Of a stretch of DNA of 64,000 nt, positions 34,786-44,015 are shown piece after piece; position 1 is the first letter of the stretch; each line of letters starts with the position of its first letter. The translations under genes and the position numbers were made by a program. The notes under the pieces were generated by a model, which was not told the DNA's origin, did not search any database, and worked only from the letters and a program-made list of their open reading frames with translations. The stretch lies in NCBI RefSeq assembly GCF_007997215.1, contig NZ_VORW01000001.1:372001-436000 (forward strand), read 5' to 3'. Source of the DNA: Algoriphagus aquimarinus (GTDB lineage: Bacteria > Bacteroidota > Bacteroidia > Cytophagales > Cyclobacteriaceae).

Positions 34786-35502
34786 CTACAATTCCAGTTT
34801 CCTTCTATACATCTGAATTGTGTTTTCCAGGCCATAATAAAGCGCATCACAAACCAAAGCATGGCCGATAGAAACTTCATCTAAGTAAGGAATGCTTTGT
34901 TTCAAAAAGGCTAAGTTTTGCAAATCCAGATCGTGTCCGGCGTTTAGTCCCATTCCCAATTCCCGCGCCAATTCCGCCACTTCTATGTAAGGTTTCACGG
35001 CTGCATCCCGGTCTTTGTGATAATTGGTAGCATAAGGTTCCGTATACAACTCCACACGATCCGTGCCTGTGAGTTTTGCGGGTTCGAAGTATTTGATTTC
35101 TGGATTAATAAAAATCGAAACTCGCACGCCAGACTCGTGAAGCTCGGCGACGATGTCTTTCAACATGCTCTGATTTGAAATCGTATCCCAACCATTATTT
35201 GACGTAATGGCTGTTGGAGGATCAGGGACAAGTGTTGCTTGTGCAGGTTTCACCAGGCGCACCAGCTCCATAAAACGCTGATCCGGATATCCTTCAATGT
35301 TGAATTCGGTCGTTACTACTTTCGCCAGATCCAGTACATCCTGATAGCGAATGTGGCGCTCATCCGGTCGCGGATGGACGGTAATCCCCTGTGAGCCAAA
35401 GCGCTCTGCATCAAGTGCTACTTTCACAACATTTGGATTATCTGCTCCGCGGGCATTGCGAAGGGTGGCGATCTTGTTAATATTTACGCTTAGCTTGGTC
35501 AT
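34786..35502 (-). CDS. pdxJ: Pyridoxine 5'-phosphate synthase
   Basis: 238 residues from the ATG at 35502; the 35-residue upstream extension overlaps the yqeY start and is not conserved-looking. TIM barrel: [70 protein letters not shown] and [18 protein letters not shown]. Condenses 3-amino-2-oxopropyl phosphate with deoxyxylulose 5-phosphate in vitamin B6 synthesis. Divergent from yqeY with overlapping promoters. Confidence 0.95.
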   Translation of the reverse strand: MTKLSVNINKIATLRNARGADNPNVVKVALDAERFGSQGITVHPRPDERHIRYQDVLDLAKVVTTEFNIEGYPDQRFMELVRLVKPAQATLVPDPPTAITSNNGWDTISNQSMLKDIVAELHESGVRVSIFINPEIKYFEPAKLTGTDRVELYTEPYATNYHKDRDAAVKPYIEVAELARELGMGLNAGHDLDLQNLAFLKQSIPYLDEVSIGHALVCDALYYGLENTIQMYRRKLEL

Positions 35503-35519
35503 ATCCGAGTCGAAAAAGG

Positions 35520-35558
35520 TATTTTTGTCAGTATTATTAGAAGTGTAACGCAAACTTA
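35520..35558. promoter_or_regulatory. Divergent promoter boxes of pdxJ and yqeY
   Basis: TATTTTTG at 35520-35527 on the plus strand (38 bp before yqeY) and TAAGTTTG at 35551-35558 on the minus strand (50 bp before pdxJ) both match TAnnTTTG. The two transcripts would start about 10 bp apart and cross each other's promoter. Confidence 0.5.
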
Positions 35559-35564
35559 GGACTA

Positions 35565-36017
35565 ATGAGTTTAAAGCAGAAAATAGAAAGTGAAATAAAA
35601 TCAGCAATGATTGCTAGAGACAAAATCCGTTTGGGAGCTTTGCGATCTATCAAGTCGCTGATTCTTTTGGAAGAAACTAAAAGTGGAGCGAAGGCTGACA
35701 TCACTGAAGAGGACGAGTTGAAGTTGTTGACCAAAGCAGCAAAGCAGCGCAAGGATTCGGCAGATATCTATGAGCAGCAAGCACGCTTTGATTTATATGA
35801 GGTGGAAATGGCTGAGTTGAAAGTGCTTCAGGAATTCCTTCCAGTTGCGTTGACAGACGAGGAAATTTCTGCTGCTATCAAGGAAATAATAGCTCAGACA
35901 GGAGCTTCCAGCCCAAAAGACATGGGCAAAGTAATGGGAGTTGCAAGCAAGCAATTGGCTGGAAAAGCTGACGGCAAGGTGATTTCTGAGAAAGTCAAAG
36001 CCATACTGAACAGCTAA
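35565..36017 (+). CDS. GatB/YqeY domain protein
   Basis: 150 residues, usual YqeY length. [20 protein letters not shown] and [18 protein letters not shown] at the N-terminus, and [20 protein letters not shown] near the C-terminus, are typical. The domain is the tRNA-binding tail of GatB; free-standing members are thought to aid amidotransferase-type tRNA metabolism. One base separates it from cvpA. Confidence 0.88.
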   Translation: MSLKQKIESEIKSAMIARDKIRLGALRSIKSLILLEETKSGAKADITEEDELKLLTKAAKQRKDSADIYEQQARFDLYEVEMAELKVLQEFLPVALTDEEISAAIKEIIAQTGASSPKDMGKVMGVASKQLAGKADGKVISEKVKAILNS

Positions 36018-36018
36018 G

Positions 36019-36564
36019 TTGAGCCTAATAGATATTATCATAGTGATCATTCTTGGTCTAGGAACCTATGAAGGATACCGTAAAGGTTTCCTTCTTGGTG
36101 TTCTGGGCCTTTTTGGCTTTGTGATCGCAGTGATCTTGGGCCTTTATTTCATGTCGCCAATGAATGACTGGCTAGCTGAAAATGTCACAGAATTCAACCT
36201 CGGCTTTCCCATTTTTGGCTTTATAGTCGTCTTTGTACTTACGCTATTGTTCATCAAAGTTGCTGGCTGGATATTGAAACAGGTCATGGATATGGTTCTA
36301 CTTGGACCGTTAGACGCGATAGTCGGAGCACTTTTTGGGGCCGTGAAAGCAGCTTTTTTTATCAGTTTGTTCTTTTGGCAAGCCAGTCTTTTCAAATTGG
36401 AGATGCCAAAGAAATGGACTAAGGATTCAGAAATGCTTTACTTCATTGAGCCAATAGCACCAGCAATTGTCGCTGCCATTGAGCCGTTTTTCCCAAGTAT
36501 TGAAGAGAGCTTGAAGAAGTTGGAAGAGGTAGTGGAGAAAATCAAAGATGCTACTACTGATTGA
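36019..36564 (+). CDS. CvpA family membrane protein
   Basis: 181 residues starting at TTG 36019. Four hydrophobic helices, with IDIIIVIILGLGTYEGYRKG at the N-terminus and LGPLDAIVGALFGAVKAAFF before the third or fourth helix, as in CvpA. The C-terminal 35 residues are charged and soluble. E. coli CvpA is needed for colicin V production and deoxycholate resistance; here the role is unknown. Overlaps pabA by 17 bp. Confidence 0.8.
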   Translation: MSLIDIIIVIILGLGTYEGYRKGFLLGVLGLFGFVIAVILGLYFMSPMNDWLAENVTEFNLGFPIFGFIVVFVLTLLFIKVAGWILKQVMDMVLLGPLDAIVGALFGAVKAAFFISLFFWQASLFKLEMPKKWTKDSEMLYFIEPIAPAIVAAIEPFFPSIEESLKKLEEVVEKIKDATTD

Positions 36565-37123
36565 TAATTTTGATTCCTTCAGCCATATGTTGGCTGATTT
36601 GCTGAGACAGACGGGGGAGCAATTACTTGTGCTTCGCAATGATGTCTCGCTGGAGGAAATCAAAAGGTTGGAATTTGATGGGCTGGTCTTATCTCCTGGA
36701 CCAGGCATTCCTCAGAATGCTGGAAATCTCAATAAAATCTTCTCAGCTTATTACGATAAAGTCCCTGTGCTGGGAGTTTGTCTGGGGCATCAGGCTATAG
36801 GTGAGTTTTTTGGAGCAACGCTGAAAAAGAATACTGTTCCAACTCATGGGAAAGTGCATCAAGTCAGAAAGACTAATGCTCATCCATACACTAAAGAACT
36901 ACCTGAATCCTTCAAAGTAACACGATATCACTCTTTACAATTAGCCAATTTGCCAGAGGAACTCGAAGTGATTTTGGAGACTGAGTCTGGAGAAGTAATG
37001 GGGATGGCCCACAAAAGTTTACCGATTCTTGGGATTCAATATCACCCGGAAGCGCACCTGACTGAATATGGCTTGGCGCTTGTGAAAAGCTGGGTTCAAG
37101 CCACTAAAGTCGATGTTTTGTAA
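36548..37123 (+). CDS. Anthranilate/aminodeoxychorismate synthase glutaminase subunit
   Basis: 191 residues, class I glutamine amidotransferase. LLIDNFDSFSHMLADLLRQ, LVLSPGPGIPQNAG, VLGVCLGHQAIGEFFG with the nucleophile Cys, and GIQYHPEAHLTEYG with His and Glu of the triad. Supplies ammonia to TrpE or PabB. No trp genes are near, so PabA (folate) is somewhat more likely than TrpG, but one protein may serve both. Ends 6 bp from the convergent propeller gene. Confidence 0.88.
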   Translation: MLLLIDNFDSFSHMLADLLRQTGEQLLVLRNDVSLEEIKRLEFDGLVLSPGPGIPQNAGNLNKIFSAYYDKVPVLGVCLGHQAIGEFFGATLKKNTVPTHGKVHQVRKTNAHPYTKELPESFKVTRYHSLQLANLPEELEVILETESGEVMGMAHKSLPILGIQYHPEAHLTEYGLALVKSWVQATKVDVL

Positions 37124-37129
37124 CCCCCC

Positions 37130-38320
37130 TTATTTTTTGACAAGCCTACTTCTATAAAGCGTAAAATCTTCCTGCTCTTCTTCCCCCACGTATTTTTTCA
37201 TCCACCAAATATCATCTCCGATTACAGAAAAATTATACGGGTTCATTTCTGGCAATGCTAAGGGAATGATATCGCCGTTCTGTGTGAGTACTACGGTTCG
37301 TGTTTTTGTTTCTTTGGATAGCTCCGCTCTTAATTCTTTTGATGCTTCTTTTGCAATTACTCGCGCTATATCATCTTTATTAGCCGGAGTAGGTTTGTAG
37401 CTGATCAACAAGTCATCTCCATATTTTTCAAGATTAAGTATTTGAGAAGGGTATGGAATGATCTTATAATCAAAAATTTGTGCGAAGCTCACCGCTCCCT
37501 TTTCGAATCCTTCGCCCGCTGCAAATCCCTCTAGGCTCAATGCTGTCTTTTCCTTCAAGACAGGAGATTCTCCAGACCAATCATACGTATATAAAATTGG
37601 CTCATTTTGAAACATGAGATACAGCAACTGAGATTCTTCATCATAGGAGAATACAGGTCTGAAATCAGCAAAGAAAAACACATTTCCATTTAAGAATTGA
37701 GAACCTTCTGGGAATGGCAACAAGGTTTTGGTTTCCTCTGTTTCCAGGTCAGTTAGAATCAAGTTTTTCCTTGTTTGGAGGAATTCAGGATCATAGTCAC
37801 CAGGTGCCTCTTCGATTATGTCCAGTGAATAAAGCAAGTATTCCTTTCCGTCTTTTTCGATGACTTGGTACGTTTTGAAATGCGAAAAAGGTCCTCCCAA
37901 ACCCCATTGGTTCTGATAAACCCCAAAATTCTGGACTATTTCACCATCTTTCTTGAAAACTTTCAGGCCATTCATAATATCCAAAATCACCAGATTCCCA
38001 GCCTTGTCTTGTGCGAAATTTCCTCCAGACATGGAGAAAGCTCCCGGCACATCACCTGTCTTGTCCCATTTATCTGTTGGATTTCCATCCCTGTCGAATA
38101 GGTAAACATCAGAAGAAGCTCCATCTCTGAAAATAATACCATCCTCGTCAGCCGTTTGAAAAAGAAAAACCCGTACAAGTATATCATGCACCGTCACTGA
38201 ATCTAAGACCTCCAGTTCATAGCTGGGCAATTCATTCGAACTGTTTTCAGATTGATTATCTTTTGTCTGACAAGAAAAAATCAGACATACTACAGAAGTA
38301 AAAAGCCATTGAATCTTCAT
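37130..38320 (-). CDS. Six-bladed beta-propeller lipoprotein
   Basis: 396 residues with lipoprotein signal MKIQWLFTSVVCLIFSCQTK (lipid Cys about residue 17). The body follows the pattern of the 21589 gene: VYLFDRDGNPTDKWDKTGDV, PGAFSMSGGNFAQDKAGNLV, LDIMNGLKVFKKDGEIVQNF. Envelope protein of unknown function; the family is much expanded in Bacteroidota. Confidence 0.75.
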   Translation of the reverse strand: MKIQWLFTSVVCLIFSCQTKDNQSENSSNELPSYELEVLDSVTVHDILVRVFLFQTADEDGIIFRDGASSDVYLFDRDGNPTDKWDKTGDVPGAFSMSGGNFAQDKAGNLVILDIMNGLKVFKKDGEIVQNFGVYQNQWGLGGPFSHFKTYQVIEKDGKEYLLYSLDIIEEAPGDYDPEFLQTRKNLILTDLETEETKTLLPFPEGSQFLNGNVFFFADFRPVFSYDEESQLLYLMFQNEPILYTYDWSGESPVLKEKTALSLEGFAAGEGFEKGAVSFAQIFDYKIIPYPSQILNLEKYGDDLLISYKPTPANKDDIARVIAKEASKELRAELSKETKTRTVVLTQNGDIIPLALPEMNPYNFSVIGDDIWWMKKYVGEEEQEDFTLYRSRLVKK

Positions 38321-38442
38321 AGAGGTAGTTTTAAGAATACTATTATAAGAAATTTAAGTTAGTTGAACAGTCTCTATTCTCATTTTTAAACACTTTTATT
38401 GTAGCTACTGAAAAATCAATTATTCAACTCCTGCGAAATTCT

Positions 38443-38450
38443 TACCTTTG
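38443..38450 (+). promoter_or_regulatory. -7 box upstream of the pseudouridine synthase gene
   Basis: TACCTTTG matches TAnnTTTG, about 100 bp before the start codon at 38552. No clear -33 box. Confidence 0.4.
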
Positions 38451-38551
38451 TAGCTGATTATGAAATCGAGCAATATTCTGAAAGTGACAAAGAGAAATGA
38501 TTAAGTGCGCTGCGAGATTCCATCTGACGATTGAAAAACAATTATAAACAG

Positions 38552-39286
38552 ATGAAAAAGAAGCCATTCACAGTTGTCTATGAGGACAACCACCTTTTGA
38601 TAGTAAATAAAGCCGCTGGTCTATTGGTGCAGGGAGATAAGACGGGGGACAAAACCTTGACGGATTACCTCAAAGAGTACATAGCAAAGAAATACAACAA
38701 ACCAGGGGATGTTTTTTTACACCCGATTCACCGGCTGGATCGTCCGGTAAGTGGATTAGTTGCTTTTGCCCGTACATCGAAGGGGCTGGAGCGCATGATG
38801 GAGATTTTCCGAAAGCGAGAGATACATAAAGTTTATTGGGCACTCGTAAAGAGAAAGCCAAGGGAAGAAAGTGGGAAACTGACCCATTATCTAGTCAAAG
38901 ACGAACAGAAAAATGTGGTGACTGCACACGATCGTGAAGTACCAGGATCTCAAAAAGCTGAGTTGAATTACAAGACGCTTGGATTTATGAATGACCACTG
39001 GCTATTAGAAGTTCGCCCTATATCCGGTCGTCCGCATCAGATCCGCGTTCAGTTGGCATCTATGGGTTGCCCGATTCGTGGAGATATTAAGTATGGCTTC
39101 GCAAAGCCAAATCCAGATGCGAGCATCAACTTGCATGCATTCAATTTGATTTTTGTACATCCGATCAAAAAGGAAAAACTTTACTTAAGAGCCGCTGTGC
39201 CGGAAGAGGAATTCTGGGAGCAGTTCTTAGAATACGAAAGCATCAAGACGAAAGACCAGCACTTGGATAATTCGTTCAGTGGATAA
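38552..39286 (+). CDS. RluA-family pseudouridine synthase
   Basis: 244 residues from the ATG at 38552 (a TTG at 38531 is also in frame). FTVVYEDNHLLIVNKAAGLL, IHRLDRPVSGLVAFARTSKG with the catalytic Asp, YWALVKRKPREESGKL and VRPISGRPHQIRVQLASMGC are the family blocks. Converts uridine to pseudouridine in rRNA or tRNA. No S4 domain is seen, as in RluA/TruC-type members; the exact site is unknown. A terminator follows. Confidence 0.88.
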   Translation: MKKKPFTVVYEDNHLLIVNKAAGLLVQGDKTGDKTLTDYLKEYIAKKYNKPGDVFLHPIHRLDRPVSGLVAFARTSKGLERMMEIFRKREIHKVYWALVKRKPREESGKLTHYLVKDEQKNVVTAHDREVPGSQKAELNYKTLGFMNDHWLLEVRPISGRPHQIRVQLASMGCPIRGDIKYGFAKPNPDASINLHAFNLIFVHPIKKEKLYLRAAVPEEEFWEQFLEYESIKTKDQHLDNSFSG

Positions 39287-39292
39287 GAATTT

Positions 39293-39330
39293 AACCTTTG
39301 AGATTTATAAAATCTCAAAGGTTTTTTTAT
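39293..39330 (+). terminator. Rho-independent terminator of the pseudouridine synthase gene
   Basis: 14-bp perfect stem AACCTTTGAGATTT / AAATCTCAAAGGTT with a 3-nt loop and a T run, 7 bp after the stop. Confidence 0.9.
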
Positions 39331-39508
39331 GGGAATTTACCTCAAAGTTCACAGTGGTTCGGCAGGCTCACCAACCAAGGATTTGGCAAAGAGGCAGAGA
39401 GATTATTGGCCCTTATCTCTTATTTTTTAGGGATAATGACATATTATGGGTGGCTCTGTTTTTTATGGTTGGCTAAAAATCAATTATAGAATTGTTTAAC
39501 TTTTGCCT

Positions 39509-40009
39509 ATGAAAAATATCTTACTTATTCTCATCAGTATCTTACTTTTTGCGGCATGCTCAAGCAAGCAAGAACCGAAAACCATCTACATCGTTCGTCA
39601 TGCAGAAAAGCAGTTGACAGGAAATGATCCTGAGCTTTCTGTCGCAGGAAACGCCCGTGCAGTAAAGCTTTCCCAGATTCTAGCAGATAAAGAGATTAAG
39701 CATATTTATAGCACCAATTATAAGAGAACTCGTCTAACGGCGACACCTACAGCTAGCGAAGCTGGTATTGAGATAGAAACGTATGAGCCGAAAAATCACG
39801 ATACTCTTATAGATCAACTTAGGAAGCTGGAAGGAAATGCATTAGTAGTTGGGCACAGCAATACGGTGGGCCAAATCGCCAATTATTTTGTAGGTGATGG
39901 TAATAAATACCAAGATCTGGAAGATTCAGAATACAATTTTATCTATGTGGTCACGCTAGATAAGGAGGGAAATTCATCTGTGGTCACAAAAACATATAAG
40001 GATTATTGA
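39509..40009 (+). CDS. Histidine phosphatase family lipoprotein
   Basis: 166 residues from the ATG at 39509 (a TTG two codons upstream is less likely). Lipoprotein signal MKNILLILISILLFAACSSK. The phosphohistidine motif reads YIVRHAEKQ (RHAE in place of RHGE), later LRKLEGNALVVGHSNTVGQI gives the second His. Similar to SixA/phosphoglycerate-mutase-like phosphatases, here anchored in the envelope. Substrate unknown. Confidence 0.83.
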   Translation: MKNILLILISILLFAACSSKQEPKTIYIVRHAEKQLTGNDPELSVAGNARAVKLSQILADKEIKHIYSTNYKRTRLTATPTASEAGIEIETYEPKNHDTLIDQLRKLEGNALVVGHSNTVGQIANYFVGDGNKYQDLEDSEYNFIYVVTLDKEGNSSVVTKTYKDY

Positions 40010-40090
40010 ATTGCGGGATTTTCAATGATTCTATAGGCCATTCAGTCTTCTCTTTCCCAATTTTTTCCCTACCTTAATTTGGTATTTTTA

Positions 40091-41662
40091 ATGTCTATGA
40101 AAAGAGAAGAGAATATAAGTCAGCTTCAAAACACAAGTAAAATTTGGGATATTGCCGTGATCGGCGGAGGTTCCTCCGGCTTAGGAGTGGCCTTAGATGC
40201 CATTTCAAGGGGCTTATCCGTGATTTTATTTGAAAAATCCGATTTTGCCAAAGGCACCTCCAGCCGTAGTACTAAGCTCGTCCATGGAGGAGTGAGGTAT
40301 CTTGCCCAAGGAGATGTAGGATTAGTGTTCGAGGCGCTTAAGGAGCGGGGGAAATTGTTACAAAACGCTCCACATTTGGCTCATGATCAGCCGTTTATTA
40401 TCCCGATTTTCACAGCTAAGGATCGAATAATGTATAGTGTTGGCCTGAAGATCTACGATTGGATGTCAGGTCGATTGAGTTTGGGCAAATCTGAATTCAT
40501 CTCAAAAGAGGAAACGCTGAAACGAATGCCGGGCCTTAAATCTGAAGGCCTTTATGGCGGAGTTGTCTATCACGATGGTCAGTTTGACGATGCAAGACTT
40601 GCTTTGAATCTCGCCCAATCGGCAGATGAGGCTGGCACCTGTGTGTTGAATTATGTCAGCGTGAATAGTTTAGTAAAAAATGAAGCGGGCAAGATCACCG
40701 GATTGCATGTTTCGGATAAACTATCCAGAAAAAGATATGAAGTGAACGCCAAAATGGTGGTGAATGCAACAGGAGTTTTTGCGGATAAAATACTGCAAAT
40801 GGATAATCCGGAAGCTCCGAAAATGATACAGCCAAGCCAAGGAATACATTTGGTTTTGGATCTTGACTTTTTAGGCGGAAAAGACGCCTTGATGATCCCG
40901 AAAACAAGAGATGGAAGAGTACTTTTCGCAGTTCCATGGCATGGGAAACTGGTAGTTGGTACTACCGATACACTGCGTGAAAAACCAAAATTAGAACCAG
41001 AAGCGCTGCAAAAGGAGATAGACTTTGTGCTGGAAACTGCAGCGGGCTATTTGGCTAGAAATCCTACTAGAGCAGATGTAAAGTCAGTTTTTGCAGGTCT
41101 AAGGCCTCTTGCCAGACCAAAAGAAGGCAGCACCAAAACCAAAGAAATTTCACGTTCTCATAAAGTGATCTTATCAGAAAGTGGCTTGGTCACTTTGACA
41201 GGGGGCAAGTGGACGACCTTCCGAAAAATGGGAGAAGATACGGTGGAGTATTATACCAAAGTCACTGGAGAAAAGCTGAAGGAAAGCAAATCTCTAGACA
41301 TGAAAATCCATGGAGCTACTTCCCGTGTTCCCGATGGACATTGGGGTGTTTATGGCTTTGATGCCCAACCTATTCAGGACCTAACTAAGGAGAACAAAGA
41401 ATGGGGGGCAAAACTGCACCCTGATTTCCCAAATATCGAAGCCGAAGTAATCTGGGCTGTCAGAGAAGAGATGGCGATGAAAGTAGAAGATGCTTTGGCG
41501 AGAAGAATCCGCATGCTTTTCCTAGATGCCCAAGCCGCTATAGATACAGCACCCAAAGTGGCAAAACTGATGGCCAAAGAAATGGGCAAAGATGAAAAAT
41601 GGATAGAATCGGAATTAGCTGAATTTACTAAAACAGCTTCCAAATACTTGATAAAAAAATAA
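40091..41662 (+). CDS. glpD: Glycerol-3-phosphate dehydrogenase (FAD)
   Basis: 523 residues from the ATG at 40091. FAD motif VIGGGSSGLGVALDAISRG, then RSTKLVHGGVRYLAQGD, FAGLRPLARPKEG and LTGGKWTTFRKMGEDT. Oxidises glycerol 3-phosphate to dihydroxyacetone phosphate, feeding electrons to quinone at the inner membrane. First gene of glpD-glpK-glpF; 6 bp to glpK. No GlpR-like regulator is in the window. Confidence 0.95.
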   Translation: MSMKREENISQLQNTSKIWDIAVIGGGSSGLGVALDAISRGLSVILFEKSDFAKGTSSRSTKLVHGGVRYLAQGDVGLVFEALKERGKLLQNAPHLAHDQPFIIPIFTAKDRIMYSVGLKIYDWMSGRLSLGKSEFISKEETLKRMPGLKSEGLYGGVVYHDGQFDDARLALNLAQSADEAGTCVLNYVSVNSLVKNEAGKITGLHVSDKLSRKRYEVNAKMVVNATGVFADKILQMDNPEAPKMIQPSQGIHLVLDLDFLGGKDALMIPKTRDGRVLFAVPWHGKLVVGTTDTLREKPKLEPEALQKEIDFVLETAAGYLARNPTRADVKSVFAGLRPLARPKEGSTKTKEISRSHKVILSESGLVTLTGGKWTTFRKMGEDTVEYYTKVTGEKLKESKSLDMKIHGATSRVPDGHWGVYGFDAQPIQDLTKENKEWGAKLHPDFPNIEAEVIWAVREEMAMKVEDALARRIRMLFLDAQAAIDTAPKVAKLMAKEMGKDEKWIESELAEFTKTASKYLIKK

Positions 41663-41668
41663 CCCAAA

Positions 41669-43168
41669 ATGAGCCAAAATAAACCCTACCTAATGGCTCT
41701 AGACCAAGGCACGACCAGTTCTAGAGCTATTATTTTTGATAAAAAGGGCAAAATCGTTTCTGTAGCCCAAAAGGATTTTAAGCAGCATTTCCCAAAGCCC
41801 GGATGGGTGGAACATGATCCCGAAGAAATCTGGACATCCCAGTCTTCTGTGATGATCGAGTCGCTTGTCAACAAAAGTATACGAGCTAATCAAGTAGCGG
41901 CAATTGGGATTACAAATCAGCGTGAGACGACTATTATTTGGGATAGAAAGACAGGTAAAGCAGTTTATAATGCCATAGTTTGGCAGGATCGCAGAACAGC
42001 GGACTATTGTAATGAGCTCAAGGATCAAGGTCATTCCGAATCGGTAGTATCCAAAACAGGTTTGATCATCGATGCCTATTTCTCGGCCACTAAAATCCGA
42101 TGGATTCTTGAAAATGTGAAAGGTGCACGAGAGAGAGCCGAAGCTGGAGAACTTGCTTTTGGAACGGTGGATTCTTGGCTAGTGTGGAAACTGACAGCTG
42201 GTAAAACTCATATTACAGACATTACCAACGCTAGTCGTACCATGCTGTTCAATATCCATTCTCAGGAATGGGATCAGGAATTGTTGGATCTATTTGGCAT
42301 TCCTGCATCGCTTTTACCTGAAGTGAAAAGCTGTAGTGAAGTTTATTGTGAGACCGCTGGGGATGTTCTCAGCGTAAAAATCCCTATCGCAGGTATTGCT
42401 GGAGATCAGCAAGCGGCACTTTTCGGACAGCTTTGTACTAAGCCAGGAATGGCAAAAACAACCTACGGAACTGGCTGCTTTTTGGTGATGAATACAGGAA
42501 AAGAGGCCGTTAGATCAAAAAATCAATTGCTCACCACTGTCGCCTGGAAGATTGGAGATGAGATTAATTACGCATTGGAAGGTTCGGTCTTCATAGGAGG
42601 AGCAGCAATTCAGTGGCTAAGAGATGGAATCGGCCTGCTTGATCATGCAAAAGAAAGTGAGCGTTTAGCGGAAAGCATAGAAGGAAATGACGGCGTTTAT
42701 TTTGTCCCAGCCCTTTCTGGATTAGGCGCACCTCATTGGGATCAAAATGCAAGAGGAGCGTTTTTTGGGATCACTAGAGGAACGGAAAAAGCTCATATGG
42801 CTAGGGCAGCGCTCGAAGCGATTGCTTATCAAGTATACGATGTGCTGAAAGCGATGGAAAAAGATGCAGGTAAACCAACCCAAGAATTGCGTGTAGATGG
42901 TGGAGCGACTGCGAATAATTTCCTGATGCAGTTTCAGGCAAACTTGCTCGATTGTGAAATCAAGCGACCTGAGATTATTGAAACCACTGCTATTGGAGCC
43001 GCATTTTTAGCAGGACTAGCTGTAGGTTTTTGGAAAGATCAGGAAGAGATCAACTCACTTTGGAATGCTGATAAGAGCTTTACCCCAAAAATGGAAAAAG
43101 GAGAACGAGAAAAACTGATACATTTTTGGCACAAAGCGGTAGAGCGCTCTAAAAACTGGGTAGAATAA
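41669..43168 (+). CDS. glpK: Glycerol kinase
   Basis: 499 residues, FGGY family. [63 protein letters not shown] and [13 protein letters not shown] are hallmark glycerol kinase blocks. Phosphorylates glycerol brought in by GlpF. The stop shares a base with the glpF start (TAATG). Confidence 0.97.
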   Translation: MSQNKPYLMALDQGTTSSRAIIFDKKGKIVSVAQKDFKQHFPKPGWVEHDPEEIWTSQSSVMIESLVNKSIRANQVAAIGITNQRETTIIWDRKTGKAVYNAIVWQDRRTADYCNELKDQGHSESVVSKTGLIIDAYFSATKIRWILENVKGARERAEAGELAFGTVDSWLVWKLTAGKTHITDITNASRTMLFNIHSQEWDQELLDLFGIPASLLPEVKSCSEVYCETAGDVLSVKIPIAGIAGDQQAALFGQLCTKPGMAKTTYGTGCFLVMNTGKEAVRSKNQLLTTVAWKIGDEINYALEGSVFIGGAAIQWLRDGIGLLDHAKESERLAESIEGNDGVYFVPALSGLGAPHWDQNARGAFFGITRGTEKAHMARAALEAIAYQVYDVLKAMEKDAGKPTQELRVDGGATANNFLMQFQANLLDCEIKRPEIIETTAIGAAFLAGLAVGFWKDQEEINSLWNADKSFTPKMEKGEREKLIHFWHKAVERSKNWVE

Positions 43169-43902
43169 TGAATATATATCTAGCAGAATTAATAGGAACA
43201 GGCTTGTTAATATTATTGGGATCGGGAGTTGTCGCCAATATGCTTTTGTCAAAAACCAAGGGTTATGGCGGAGGAATCATGGAAATCAGTACCGCTTGGG
43301 CTTTGGCTGTTTTTGTCGGAGTAGTGGTCGCTGGCCCATATAGCGGCGCACATTTGAATCCAGCTGTTACGTTGGGATTAGCTTTGACAGGGCAGTTTGA
43401 CTGGGCTTTAGCACCAGGATATATTATTGCGCAGGTTCTAGGAGCAATGATAGGAGTTGGAATAGCTTGGCTGATCTACAAGGATCACTACGATGCTACA
43501 GATGATGCCGGATTGAAAGCCGCTCCATTTGGTACTAGCCCAGCAATCAGAAACCTTCCATTGAACTTCTTTTCTGAAGTAATAGGAACGTTCGTCTTGT
43601 TATTAGTCATACTTTACAATGATGGTGTTGAAATCGGAGACGGCAACAAAACTCCTATTGGTATGGGCTCTTTAGGAGCAATTCCAGTGGCATTTCTTGT
43701 CTGGGTAATAGGTCTTTCATTAGGAGGAACTACAGGTTATGCGATTAACCCAGCCCGTGATTTCGGACCAAGATTGATGCACCAGATTTTGCCTATAAAG
43801 GGTAAGGGAAGCTCGGATTGGAGCTATGCTTGGGTTCCGATTTTGGGACCTTGTGTAGGAGCCGCTTTGGCAGCTGGATTGTTTTTGGTGGCGGGATCCT
43901 AA
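43168..43902 (+). CDS. glpF: Glycerol facilitator (MIP/aquaporin family)
   Basis: 244 residues, six membrane helices plus two half helices. Both NPA boxes are present: GAHLNPAVTLGLA and YAINPARDFGPRL. The Asp directly after the second NPAR favours an aquaglyceroporin over a water-only channel, and the glpDK context agrees. An inner membrane channel for glycerol. Confidence 0.94.
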   Translation: MNIYLAELIGTGLLILLGSGVVANMLLSKTKGYGGGIMEISTAWALAVFVGVVVAGPYSGAHLNPAVTLGLALTGQFDWALAPGYIIAQVLGAMIGVGIAWLIYKDHYDATDDAGLKAAPFGTSPAIRNLPLNFFSEVIGTFVLLLVILYNDGVEIGDGNKTPIGMGSLGAIPVAFLVWVIGLSLGGTTGYAINPARDFGPRLMHQILPIKGKGSSDWSYAWVPILGPCVGAALAAGLFLVAGS

Positions 43903-43960
43903 TTAATTCTGGAAATTGTCTCCAAATAATTAATCCTCATTTTATTGCTAAAAAAGTAAT

Positions 43961-44014
43961 TTAAGTGATCGTAATCACCAATTATACGTATATTTGGTGA
44001 TTACGATCACTTAA
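43961..44014. promoter_or_regulatory. 54-bp near-perfect palindrome just before the DUF4143 ATPase gene
   Basis: Arms 43961-43987 and 43988-44014 are complementary at 26 of 27 positions (T/T at 43982 and 43993). Each outer arm holds a smaller dyad, GTGATCGTAATCAC. The palindrome ends one base before the ATG at 44016. It could be an operator, or an RNA hairpin hiding the start codon. Confidence 0.85.
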
Positions 44015-44015
44015 T

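Noticed and set aside
38460-38504. 14-codon frame upstream of the pseudouridine synthase gene, considered as a leader peptide
   Set aside because: No run of regulatory codons and no alternative hairpins next to it; too short to support.
39340-39476. Short plus-strand frames after the pseudouridine synthase terminator
   Set aside because: They run through a dispersed repeat (GGTTCGGCAGGCTCACC) and past a terminator, with no family resemblance.
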